Positions 8,583 through 16,281 of a DNA stretch of 29,153 nt are shown here, one piece after another. The stretch is from an uncultured Muribaculaceae bacterium (GTDB taxonomy: Bacteria > Bacteroidota > Bacteroidia > Bacteroidales > Muribaculaceae), in the NCBI GenBank assembly GCA_910587545.1, contig CAJUMI010000024.1:1-29153 (forward strand), in the 5' to 3' direction. Position 1 is the stretch's first letter. Every line of letters starts with the position of its first letter. The translations under genes and the position numbers were made by a program. Under the pieces are notes generated by a model. That model ran no database searches and was not told the origin of the DNA. It was given only the letters and a program-made list of their open reading frames with translations.

Positions 8583-9728
8583 CTACTCCTTTATCCAGCC
8601 CGACTTGAAGTGGCGACGGTTGATTATGGCGGCCAAACGGTCAAGTAGCCTGCGGTCGCGTTCGCAGGGCGAATTCTCAAAATCATAGACCGCCTGATAA
8701 CCGGTATAATAAGCCATCGGCAACGTATCGAATACCTTTTCGCGTTCATATCGGTCGACATAGTCCTTGAAACGTTGATGAAACTCAGGAGAGACATCGT
8801 AAAGACAGCAGTCGCGAGGAAGCGTGCGCACAAGCGAATCGCCCTTCATGTCGCGATAGAAACCGTAGCCGTCAAACTCGACCTCAAGCCCCATGCCGTG
8901 GGATTTGGCAAATTCGATCACCGAATCAAGCTGATCTATCGTAGCGTGAGGCCAGACTGAATAATTAGGCTGCATATAGGCTACGTCGATTCCATTCTTT
9001 CGCCAGTCAGCTCTCGCCTTGCCTTGCGAATAAGGCACCCAGTAGACCTTAAGCCCGAGCGAACGGATATGGCCGTTGAGACCGCGGGCAAGGTCAACCG
9101 TAGGTTGGTCGAACGACTCTTTGACCCAGTATATGCCGTCGAGATCCAGATTCTTGAACCCGGCCTCTTTCCACTTTTCCAACAGCACATCGACATACCA
9201 ACGCATGGCCGCAAGTTTATCGTCGATATTATTGAAATCGAGCTTGCGGCCGTCGAGCTCACCCCATTCGGTGAACGAACTGACCGGAATCGGCAGACTG
9301 AAAACCACCTTATGGCGGTGAGACGGTCTGCCGAGTTCGGGGATATAGCTGCCGATAAGACCGTCGAGAGCGCGACAGCTGCGGTTATCAGATGTGCCGA
9401 GCTGTGCGTCAAGATAGTTAAGCCAATCCTGCCTGTCTGCTCCCGGACCGTTATACTCGCCGAGCGACACTCTTGTTCCGGCTTTGTTATACGTCAGAAA
9501 ATCAATCATCAGAAAGCCGTCGAACATCCAAGAACGCGAACCGTCCTCGTAAGTATGCACGACATAGGGCTTCAACTTGTCGGCAGTCCACTCCGTGCGG
9601 TCGCGGTTGCCTACATATATGAGTACAAGGTCATCGATATCGGTGACATCAGAGAATTGAGCCGACAGCACCGTCGGCGAAAGCATCGCCGACAATGCAG
9701 CAGCTATGACCGCAAAAGTGTATTTCAT
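8583..9728 (-). CDS. Secreted DUF4855-like TIM-barrel protein without sorting tail
   Basis: A 381-residue paralog of the 8385 gene product, sharing DIDDLVLIYVG, SWMFDGFLMIDF, CRALDGLIG, KNLDLDGIYW and GLEVEFDGYGF in the same order. A signal peptide ends LSA before QF. It stops at the position (SGWIKE) where the 475-residue paralog continues into its type IX tail, so it should remain periplasmic or be retained differently. It lies 22 bp downstream of a GIN-domain gene and is probably the last gene of the unit starting at dus, with no promoter of its own visible. The acidic residues of the putative active-site strands are kept. Function is unknown; a glycan-directed hydrolase is a reasonable guess only. 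Confidence 0.78.
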   Translation of the reverse strand: MKYTFAVIAAALSAMLSPTVLSAQFSDVTDIDDLVLIYVGNRDRTEWTADKLKPYVVHTYEDGSRSWMFDGFLMIDFLTYNKAGTRVSLGEYNGPGADRQDWLNYLDAQLGTSDNRSCRALDGLIGSYIPELGRPSHRHKVVFSLPIPVSSFTEWGELDGRKLDFNNIDDKLAAMRWYVDVLLEKWKEAGFKNLDLDGIYWVKESFDQPTVDLARGLNGHIRSLGLKVYWVPYSQGKARADWRKNGIDVAYMQPNYSVWPHATIDQLDSVIEFAKSHGMGLEVEFDGYGFYRDMKGDSLVRTLPRDCCLYDVSPEFHQRFKDYVDRYEREKVFDTLPMAYYTGYQAVYDFENSPCERDRRLLDRLAAIINRRHFKSGWIKE

Positions 9729-9750
9729 GGCTCAATAACCAAGACAATCG

Positions 9751-10473
9751 TCAGTCAATCACCTGATTGGAGTCTACTGAAATAGCTTTGACACCTATCG
9801 AACGGTTGGTTATCTTGGAAGGCGAGCCACCGTAATAGACTTTCCCCGATCCGGCTCCGGTAACTGTAAGTGTAATCGATGCGTTACAGTCGACAGGACC
9901 CGTTCCGAGAATATTGCATTTGACTTCCTCAGCCTGAAGGCCCGAAGCCTCGAGTTTGCCTGTCCCGACATTCTTGAGATTGGCCTTGCGGGTCGAGCCT
10001 CCGGCCACGAGATGACCGCTACCGGTCTTTATCGCGAAATCTGCGTTATGGGTCTTTATATTTTCCACTACAAGCGAGCCGTTGCCGATAACCGAGCCTT
10101 TAAACTCACGCACCGGCAGCGTCCTGGCAACTCTTACCAGTGAGTCGCCTGAATTCTCTACCTTCTGTAGCGTCATCGAGTAGACATATACCGTCGGCAA
10201 ATTCTCTACCTTTGCGCCGTCAGCAGCCACCTGGATATTGAGACTGTTCTTCTTATTGGAAAACATAAGCATCTGCGCGGTCTTGGGATCGCATTCGAAA
10301 TACGCCCAGCCGGCAGAATCAGTCGAACAGTTATATACTACATTTATGCCGTCAGTGACTTTGAGCTCACTGAAATCACCGACATCAAGTTTATAGAGAC
10401 CATTCTGCGCATTGGCCGTTGTTACGGCTCCGGCGACTGCAATAGCGACAGTCAGTAATTTTGCAAGTTTCAT
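9751..10473 (-). CDS. GIN-domain (DUF2807) putative surface protein
   Basis: A 240-residue secreted protein with a signal peptide (ending ANA before QNG) and a DUF2807/GIN head domain, a right-handed beta-helix built of short repeats. Near-repeats of a G-S/T-G pattern are visible (GSVIGNGSLV, KTGSGHLV, VGTGKLEASG, TGAGSGKVYYGG). The family is common in Bacteroidetes and annotated as a putative adhesin head; the ligand is unknown. It starts 2 bp after the preceding GIN gene and is followed 22 bp later by a DUF4855-like gene. It shares architecture but little sequence with its GIN neighbour. Confidence 0.82.
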   Translation of the reverse strand: MKLAKLLTVAIAVAGAVTTANAQNGLYKLDVGDFSELKVTDGINVVYNCSTDSAGWAYFECDPKTAQMLMFSNKKNSLNIQVAADGAKVENLPTVYVYSMTLQKVENSGDSLVRVARTLPVREFKGSVIGNGSLVVENIKTHNADFAIKTGSGHLVAGGSTRKANLKNVGTGKLEASGLQAEEVKCNILGTGPVDCNASITLTVTGAGSGKVYYGGSPSKITNRSIGVKAISVDSNQVID

Positions 10474-10475
10474 AA

Positions 10476-11219
10476 TTAAAGCGGTTGATATGGTTTTACT
10501 TGTATGATATTCTGTGTATTCCCGCCGATGCTTACCCTCACGCCGGCCGGATAATAGATATGACCGTCTCCCAAGAGTTTCAGATCCATCTCCCCGGCGA
10601 CAAGGCCGCGCAGATCGACCGTTCCGGTCCCTCGCCCGACTACATCGCAGTCGCGGGCCGATCCGCCGAAGATCATTTTTCCGCTGCCGCGTTGTGTCAC
10701 GGTCATGCGGCTTGCCGTAATCGATGACGCTTTGACCGAACCGCTGCCGATGAGCGAGAAATTGAGTGTCGACGCAAGCAGTTCGCCCCCAACATCAATC
10801 TTGCCCGAACCTGTGAGTGAAACATTGACATTCGCGGCCGACAATCGGCCGATCGATATCGACGCCGCGCCCGAAGCCACAAGCGTGAGCTGGTCGGCCG
10901 ATTTGATATTGTCTGCCATGACTACTGACCGCCCCGAGGCCCGGATAAGCCTGAGATGGCCGTCGTAATAAAGGACGATACTTTTACGCCCGCGCACTGT
11001 GGCATACGCATTGACATCGACGAAGACAGCGCTGCCGACATAACGGAAATCCACTCCGGAGAAATCGCCGCCGGCCTCGACAAGTCCGCATGAGTCAGCC
11101 GACTCTACGAGATGAAGTTCACACGGCCCGCTGACATGAAGTTCGTCGAATGTCCTGGCTATGGCAGCCGTGGCGGACACCAGTGCCAGAGCTGATATTA
11201 TAAGACGTAAGATATTCAT
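10476..11219 (-). CDS. GIN-domain (DUF2807) putative surface protein, coupled to dus
   Basis: A 247-residue secreted protein with a signal peptide (ending AIA before RTFDELHVSG) and a GIN/DUF2807 domain: a series of glycine-punctuated beta turns (SGAASISIG, TGSGKIDVGG, IGSGSVKASS, RGSGKMIFGG, RGTGTVDLRG). Its ATG overlaps the TGA of dus in an ATGA junction, so translation is probably coupled to that of the tRNA-modification gene. The next GIN gene starts 2 bp after its stop. It is a putative adhesin or envelope protein; no transmembrane anchor or sorting tail is visible. Confidence 0.82.
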   Translation of the reverse strand: MNILRLIISALALVSATAAIARTFDELHVSGPCELHLVESADSCGLVEAGGDFSGVDFRYVGSAVFVDVNAYATVRGRKSIVLYYDGHLRLIRASGRSVVMADNIKSADQLTLVASGAASISIGRLSAANVNVSLTGSGKIDVGGELLASTLNFSLIGSGSVKASSITASRMTVTQRGSGKMIFGGSARDCDVVGRGTGTVDLRGLVAGEMDLKLLGDGHIYYPAGVRVSIGGNTQNIIQVKPYQPL

Positions 11220-12208
11220 TGCAAACTCAGTCGTGGTAATATTTCATTTTCCACATACGACAGAATAGCCAAAAGCTCATCGAAAGTCGTGGCTCGGAGC
11301 ATCGCGATGCGTGTCTGCCGGAAATTGGGAATGCTTTTGAACAGCGGCGAGGCGGCGAGATGGCGTCGAATGTGCAATATGCCCCTGTATTCGTCGATAC
11401 GGTCAACGCTCTCACGTATCTGACGTCTCAGACATTCGAATTTTTCGGATACGTCAGGCAATCGGACGTCTGACGAGATTCCGGCCTTAAGTTCTGCGAA
11501 AATCCACGGGGCACCGATCGACGCGCGCCCGACCATGACTCCGTCGACACCATAACGATCAAACGCGTCGGTGACACGGGCGGCCGAAGTGATGTCACCG
11601 TTGCCTATCACAGGTATCGTGAGCCTCGGATTTTCTTTTACCCGGGCTATCATTTCCCAGTCGGCCTCGCCTGTGTACATCTGCGAGCGTGTACGCCCGT
11701 GGACGGTAAGCGCCTTAATGCCGCAGTCCTGAAGCTGTTCGGCCAACTCGACAATGATTTTTGAGTTATGATCCCAGCCGAGACGTGTCTTGACCGTCAC
11801 AGGAAGGCTGACCGCGTCGACCACCGCACGGGTGATCTGCAACATCTTGGGTATATCGCGCAACATGCCCGCGCCCGCGCCCTTGCCAGCGACTTTTTTC
11901 ACCGGACATCCGAAATTGATGTCTATTATGTCGGGAGAAACAGCCTCGACTATTTTGGCAGCCTCGACCATCGGCTCGATCTCTCGCCCATAGATCTGGA
12001 TCGCCGTCGGACGTTCGGCGGGATTGATGGTGAGCTTGCGCGTGGTAGCGGCGATATTGCGTATCAGAGCGTCGGCCGAGACAAACTCAGTATAGGTCAT
12101 GTCAGCCCCGAACTCCTTGCAGATGAGCCGAAACGATTCATCTGTCACATCCTCCATCGGGGCAAGCATGACCGGCCGGTCGCCTAAGTCGATATGTCCT
12201 ATTTTCAT
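11216..12208 (-). CDS. dusB: tRNA-dihydrouridine synthase (DusB-like)
   Basis: A 330-residue FMN enzyme that reduces specific uridines in tRNA to dihydrouridine. The N-terminus reads MLAPMEDVTD (14-23). The catalytic cysteine is Cys101 in INFGCPVKK, followed by KGAGAGM. TVKTRLGWD, LTVHGRTR and VIGNGDI, with DGVMVGRAS, supply the flavin-barrel signature. Length is normal. A TAATTTTG box at 12235-12228 gives a short leader of about a dozen nucleotides. The stop codon overlaps the start of the GIN gene, making dus the first gene of a unit that otherwise encodes exported proteins. The Dus subfamily is inferred from overall resemblance. Confidence 0.93.
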   Translation of the reverse strand: MKIGHIDLGDRPVMLAPMEDVTDESFRLICKEFGADMTYTEFVSADALIRNIAATTRKLTINPAERPTAIQIYGREIEPMVEAAKIVEAVSPDIIDINFGCPVKKVAGKGAGAGMLRDIPKMLQITRAVVDAVSLPVTVKTRLGWDHNSKIIVELAEQLQDCGIKALTVHGRTRSQMYTGEADWEMIARVKENPRLTIPVIGNGDITSAARVTDAFDRYGVDGVMVGRASIGAPWIFAELKAGISSDVRLPDVSEKFECLRRQIRESVDRIDEYRGILHIRRHLAASPLFKSIPNFRQTRIAMLRATTFDELLAILSYVENEILPRLSLQ

Positions 12209-12227
12209 AGTTGTCGTTTTATCATTA

Positions 12228-12235
12228 CAAAATTA
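12228..12235 (-). promoter_or_regulatory. -7 promoter box of dus unit (TAATTTTG)
   Basis: TAATTTTG on the minus strand matches TAnnTTTG and ends 19 bp before the dus ATG. I see no exact TTG at the -33 spacing. It probably drives dus, both GIN genes and the 9728 DUF4855-like gene. Confidence 0.6.
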
Positions 12236-12300
12236 CGCAATATTTGCCTTTCGGGACTGCATCAGCCGCAAAAAAGAGACATCCTGACCATAAAAAAAGC

Positions 12301-12325
12301 AAAAAGACCGCATCGCGATCTTTTT
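12301..12325 (-). terminator. Intrinsic terminator of the DUF4465 lipoprotein gene
   Basis: On the minus strand the arms AAAAAGATCGC and GCGGTCTTTTT form an 11-bp stem with one G-U wobble and a 3-nt loop. A T-rich tract follows into 12290. On the plus strand the same position would be a C-A mismatch, so it favours minus-strand use. It lies 36 bp after the lipoprotein stop and before dus. Confidence 0.75.
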
Positions 12326-12360
12326 GATTAGAGCCTTAAATGTCGACATACGGCCTCTTG

Positions 12361-13152
12361 TCAGAGAGCCTCGGACGACGACGGGAGATTGTAGCTGAGG
12401 TTGGTGATGCAGAAATATGCCGGCACAGTCAGGCCATAGGAGTTCTTGGCTGTCGAATCAACATAGAAAAGCACTTCGTCGACCGTACCGAGCGGCTCCA
12501 TAGAGATAAACGCCCATTGGTCGAGAAACTGGCCATTGGATATAATTGCATACTTCAAGTGACCGGTGACGGCTCCGTTGCTCACACCGACGATATGAAG
12601 CACGAAATTGTCGGAAGCCGTGAACTTTTCGTTGAAGTTCGATCCGTTTTTAGCGCAATAGTATGCATAGCTGGAATTTGTCACATAGGCGTATTTGGGA
12701 TTGAACTTGCCGTAATTCGACATGCGCATTGAACATTTGTTGTTTTCGAGGGGATTCTCCTTCACTTCAGCATCACTGTTGCCCACAAGGTAGATACCGT
12801 TATAGGGATTTTGAGGGATGCAGGCCCACTGGTGCTCTGTCCAGGAATCGGCATAATCTTTGTTGTCATTGACGCGCGAAGGACAGAAACCGTTCCACGA
12901 CATATCGGTGATGCCGTCCCACTCATAACTCGTCGCCGTATGGCTGAAACTGAAACCTTCAGACACAAAATTTCCAGCGCCCATATCATAGCATCCACTC
13001 CAGTAATTATCGGAATTAAAACTGATATCGCTCTGATTGAAGTCTATCATAAAGAGAGGTTCGGACGGTGAATTACCGCTGTCACACGATGACATACCGG
13101 CCATAAATAAAAACGCTGCCGAAGCAAGCAATGACGATTTGAATAATTTCAT
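12361..13152 (-). CDS. DUF4465 lipoprotein
   Basis: A 263-residue lipoprotein. The signal peptide ends in a lipobox-like GMSSC with Cys23, followed by DSGN. The body matches the DUF4465 family by its typical succession: WNGF near the middle of the N-terminal half, Tyr/Asn-rich VTNSSYAYY, a LHIVGV strand, and the closing YFCITNLSY. Such proteins in Bacteroidetes are often encoded near surface uptake systems and are probably jelly-roll surface lipoproteins; the function is not known. It is a single-gene unit with its own promoter (13215-13246) and terminator (12301-12325), divergent from the NeuC-like gene. Confidence 0.8.
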   Translation of the reverse strand: MKLFKSSLLASAAFLFMAGMSSCDSGNSPSEPLFMIDFNQSDISFNSDNYWSGCYDMGAGNFVSEGFSFSHTATSYEWDGITDMSWNGFCPSRVNDNKDYADSWTEHQWACIPQNPYNGIYLVGNSDAEVKENPLENNKCSMRMSNYGKFNPKYAYVTNSSYAYYCAKNGSNFNEKFTASDNFVLHIVGVSNGAVTGHLKYAIISNGQFLDQWAFISMEPLGTVDEVLFYVDSTAKNSYGLTVPAYFCITNLSYNLPSSSEAL

Positions 13153-13214
13153 AATAAAAATAAGGGTAGATTGATCGGATTATTAATAAGCGTACTTTAA
13201 TTGTAATCGAACTG

Positions 13215-13246
13215 CAAATATACATATAAGTTCGCGCATATCCAAA
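13215..13246 (-). promoter_or_regulatory. Promoter of DUF4465 lipoprotein (TTTG-N20-TATATTTG)
   Basis: On the minus strand TTTG (13246-13243) is followed after 20 bp by TATATTTG (13222-13215). Both match the Bacteroidetes consensus at ideal spacing. The leader to the ATG at 13152 is about 55 nt. Confidence 0.82.
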
Positions 13247-13291
13247 TTCAAATATGATTTCTGAAACAAAATTAGACTGATGCGGCCGAAT

Positions 13292-13325
13292 TTTGCTCTA
13301 TGATTGATGTTTTTTATTAATTTTG
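13292..13325 (+). promoter_or_regulatory. Promoter of the NeuC-obg-recX operon
   Basis: TTTG (13292-13295) and TAATTTTG (13318-13325) are separated by 22 bp, close to the usual 19-21 bp. The box ends 18 bp before the ATG of the NeuC-like gene, giving a short leader. It is divergent from the lipoprotein promoter, with the two -33 elements about 45 bp apart. Confidence 0.7.
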
Positions 13326-13343
13326 CATAATTAACGTATCGCA

Positions 13344-14477
13344 ATGCAACTGAGCAAGGATAAAAAACGACTGATCTGCATCGTGTCCAGCACTCGCGCC
13401 GACTGGGGGCTGCTTTCGCCGCTCGCCCGCGAACTGTCGCGTCACGACGGCTGCAAGGTCAACGTCATCGCTACGAACATGCATCTCAGCCCGCGTTTCG
13501 GCATGACTGTCAACGACATAATCGCCGACGGCTTCGAACCTGTAAGAGTATGCATGGAGTGCAATGACGACTCACCTTGTGCGAGAGTCAAAGCCATGTC
13601 TCAGTGCATGAAATCAATAGCCGACGCTTTTGAAAGGCTGTCGCCCGATGTGGTAGTCATTCTCGGCGACCGCTATGAGATGCTTGCCGTAGCTTCGGCG
13701 GCTGCCGTGATGAGGCTCCCGATCGTCCATATCGCCGGCGGAGCGGTTTCCGAAGGCGCTTTCGACGATTCCATACGCCACGCCATCACAAAACTGGCGT
13801 CGATCCACCTCACCGAGACTGACGAATACCGTCGGCGCGTCATAGCGATGGGCGAGGATCCCGCAAGAGTGTTCAACACAGGCGCTATAGGCGTCTGGAA
13901 CATCAGCAATATCGACCTGCTCGGCCGCGACGAGCTGAGCCGTCAGCTCGACTTCGACCTTTCGCGCCCCTATGCGGTCGCCACCTTCCATCCGGCCACT
14001 CTCGACCGCCATGACGGACTAAACATCATCCTCACCTATCCCAACAACGACCCCGGTTCGGCTGCGATTATCGACGAAATAGAAGCCTATGCAGTCAGGC
14101 GAGGCGACAAGGTCAGGCTCGTCAGATCGCTGGGCTTGAAAAAATATCTGTCGGCACTCCGCTATGCCGAGTTCTCTATCGGTAACTCGTCAAGCGGCAT
14201 CGTCGAAGTAGCATCGGCAGGCATACCGTCAATCGACATCGGCATAAGGCAGCAAGGACGCGCGGCCGCGCGCTCTGTTATCCACTGTAGCGCCGACACT
14301 GACGACATCGACCGCGCAATCGGCAAGGCTCTGAGTCCGGCATTCAGAAAAATAGCCGCTCTGAAAGAGAATCCATATTTCAAGCCCGACACTCTCAGGC
14401 TCATGACCGACGTGATTGCCAACACCGATCTCTCAACCCTTGGCCCGAAACATTTTTACGATCTTCCGACATGTTAA
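13344..14477 (+). CDS. neuC: NeuC/LegG-like hydrolysing UDP-sugar 2-epimerase, variant
   Basis: A 377-residue member of the hydrolysing UDP-GlcNAc 2-epimerase family of the NeuC/LegG type, which releases ManNAc-type sugars for nonulosonate synthesis. Visible motifs are SSTRADWG (15-22), LGDRYE (107-112 with Asp109), DDSIRHAITK (141-150), FHPATL (215-220 with His216), GNSSSG (280-285) and RQQGR. Two departures stand out. The usual HxGGE motif reads HIAGGA, with Ala134 (codon GCG at 13743-13745) where the family has Glu. Between FHPATL and YPNND about 17 residues are missing compared with E. coli NeuC, roughly one helix of the C-terminal Rossmann domain. The frame is intact and codon use looks like that of its neighbours. 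It overlaps the next gene by 7 bp. The family call is firm; activity is doubtful. Confidence 0.85.
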   Translation: MQLSKDKKRLICIVSSTRADWGLLSPLARELSRHDGCKVNVIATNMHLSPRFGMTVNDIIADGFEPVRVCMECNDDSPCARVKAMSQCMKSIADAFERLSPDVVVILGDRYEMLAVASAAAVMRLPIVHIAGGAVSEGAFDDSIRHAITKLASIHLTETDEYRRRVIAMGEDPARVFNTGAIGVWNISNIDLLGRDELSRQLDFDLSRPYAVATFHPATLDRHDGLNIILTYPNNDPGSAAIIDEIEAYAVRRGDKVRLVRSLGLKKYLSALRYAEFSIGNSSSGIVEVASAGIPSIDIGIRQQGRAAARSVIHCSADTDDIDRAIGKALSPAFRKIAALKENPYFKPDTLRLMTDVIANTDLSTLGPKHFYDLPTC

Positions 14478-15169
14478 ACCCACTCTACATAATACCCGCC
14501 CGAGGTGGGAGCAAAGGCATACCCGGCAAAAACATCAAGAATCTGTGCGGCAAGCCGTTGATAGCTTATGCGATCGCTACAGCTGTAGAGTGTGCCCGCA
14601 ACCTCAGTCACATAATCCTGTCGACAGACTACGAAGACATCGCCGACGTGGCCCGCTCGCTCGGGCTGCCGGTCGATTATAAGCGCCCCCCGGAACTCGC
14701 CACCGACACAGCCGGAAGCCGAGAGGTGATACTCAATGCCATGGACTGGGCAGACAGGCAGGGCATCATCTACGATTGTGTGGTTCTGCTCCAACCCACC
14801 TCACCGCTGCGCACAACCGACGACGTCAGAGCTGCTCTCGCGCTCTACACTCCCGCCGTCGACATGGTCGTCAGTGTGACCGAAGCATCGTGTAACCCTT
14901 ACTACAACTGCTTTGAGACCGATTCCGCAACAGGCTTTCTTCATGTCTCCAAAGGCGACGGACTGCTTACACGCAGGCAGGACGCCCCTCATGCGTGGGA
15001 ATACAACGGCGCAGTCTACGTAATCAACCCGACATCGATAAGACGGTCGGGCCTCGGCGAATTTGCCGCAAGACTGCCCTATGTGATGCCTCGCTCGCGG
15101 AGCATCGACCTCGACACTCCTACCGACTGGATGATAGCTGAAATGCTGATGCGACAAACCATTCAATAA
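14471..15169 (+). CDS. neuA: Acylneuraminate (CMP-nonulosonate) cytidylyltransferase-like protein
   Basis: A 232-residue nucleotidyltransferase of the NeuA/LegF/PseF family, which activates sialic-type nine-carbon sugars with CTP. The N-terminal nucleotide-binding signature IPARGGSKGIPGKNI is at about 8-22. LLQPTSPLRT follows mid-protein, and near the C-terminus the metal/substrate segment reads IDLDTPTDW. The length is typical for the short bacterial form. The gene starts inside the last codons of the NeuC-like gene (7-bp overlap) and is followed 33 bp later by a CBS-nucleotidyltransferase gene. The trio resembles the activation steps for legionaminic acid. The exact sugar (sialic, legionaminic or pseudaminic) cannot be told from the sequence. 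Confidence 0.85.
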   Translation: MLNPLYIIPARGGSKGIPGKNIKNLCGKPLIAYAIATAVECARNLSHIILSTDYEDIADVARSLGLPVDYKRPPELATDTAGSREVILNAMDWADRQGIIYDCVVLLQPTSPLRTTDDVRAALALYTPAVDMVVSVTEASCNPYYNCFETDSATGFLHVSKGDGLLTRRQDAPHAWEYNGAVYVINPTSIRRSGLGEFAARLPYVMPRSRSIDLDTPTDWMIAEMLMRQTIQ

Positions 15170-15202
15170 CCATAGCCGTTATATCCTCAGTCCTTCATCA
15201 AT

Positions 15203-16273
15203 ATGTCAAGCAACGACACCCGACAACATATTATAAACCACAATGCGAGTCTCATCGAGGCCCTGGAAAAACTTAACAACCTTCCTGGCAACGAGATGAC
15301 TCTTTTTGTCGAAGACGACGACCACCGCATAATCGGCACTCTGACCGACGGAGACATACGCCGCTCGCTGCTCGCCGGCCTCGGAACAGACAGCGATGTC
15401 TTCCGGGCAACCCACCGCGACTTCCGCCGGCTCCGCCGGGGCAACATCGATCTCGACATGATCCGCAGTTGCCGCGAGCGTGGCATCAATGTGTTGCCCG
15501 TGCTCGACAGCGAGGACAGGCTCACGGATATAATAAACCTCAATGTCAGACATACCATTCTGCCCGTCAGCGCCATACTGATGGCCGGAGGCAAGGGCGA
15601 ACGTCTGAGGCCCATGACACTCGACACCCCCAAGCCACTGCTTGAAATTGAAGGCAAAGCGATAATCGACTATAACATCGAAGCACTCGCCGCATGCGGC
15701 ATAAACGACATAACAGTTTGCACGCGCTACCTCTCAGAAAAGATATTCGACCATTTCTCAGCCCCCGTAGCCGGCGTCGATGTCAGATGTATACGCGAGG
15801 ACAGACCGCTCGGCACCCTCGGCGCCGCATCTCTGATCAGCCACAGGCCCGGAGGAGCGACTGTCGTCATGAATTCCGACCTTCTGACGAGCCTGTCATT
15901 CGAGGATCTCTACATGCGGCATATCAGCGAAAACGCCGACATAACAGTCGCCGTGATCCCCTATCAGGTGTCGGTTCCCTACGCCATACTCACTACCGAA
16001 GGACGCCGAGTGACAGGAATCGAGGAAAAACCCGCTTACTCCTACTACGCCAACGCAGGCATATACCTAATCTCCAATAATTTACTCAACGCTCTAAACA
16101 AAGATGAACGCATCGACGCCACCGATTTCATCCAGAATGCCATCGCCGGCGGTAGCAAAGTGGTGTTCTTTCCCGTCAACGGCACCTGGATCGATGTCGG
16201 CTCACCCGTCGATTTCCGGCAGGCGACGGAGATCATGCGCCATCACCGCAATATGAGTCTCAACAACAAATAA
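15203..16273 (+). CDS. CBS-domain sugar-1-phosphate nucleotidyltransferase (PtmE-like)
   Basis: A 356-residue protein with two N-terminal CBS motifs (about 1-120; one reads IIGTLTDGDIRRSLL, the other NVLPVLDSEDRLTDII) fused to a sugar-phosphate nucleotidyltransferase (about 124-345). The latter carries the signature LMAGGKGERLRPMT, TPKPLL, MNSDLLT, GIEEKPAY and WIDVGSP. This architecture matches PtmE of Campylobacter, a GlcN-1-phosphate guanylyltransferase that feeds GDP-linked legionaminic acid synthesis. The CBS pair may bind a nucleotide regulator. It lies between the cytidylyltransferase gene and obg (8-bp gap), so it is probably cotranscribed with both. The specific nucleotide and sugar are inference. 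Confidence 0.82.
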   Translation: MSSNDTRQHIINHNASLIEALEKLNNLPGNEMTLFVEDDDHRIIGTLTDGDIRRSLLAGLGTDSDVFRATHRDFRRLRRGNIDLDMIRSCRERGINVLPVLDSEDRLTDIINLNVRHTILPVSAILMAGGKGERLRPMTLDTPKPLLEIEGKAIIDYNIEALAACGINDITVCTRYLSEKIFDHFSAPVAGVDVRCIREDRPLGTLGAASLISHRPGGATVVMNSDLLTSLSFEDLYMRHISENADITVAVIPYQVSVPYAILTTEGRRVTGIEEKPAYSYYANAGIYLISNNLLNALNKDERIDATDFIQNAIAGGSKVVFFPVNGTWIDVGSPVDFRQATEIMRHHRNMSLNNK

Positions 16274-16281
16274 CGACCGAT

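Noticed and set aside
9024..9785. A 253-codon plus-strand frame opposite the DUF4855-like gene
   Set aside because: It is antisense to a gene with a signal peptide and conserved motifs and shows no domain of its own.
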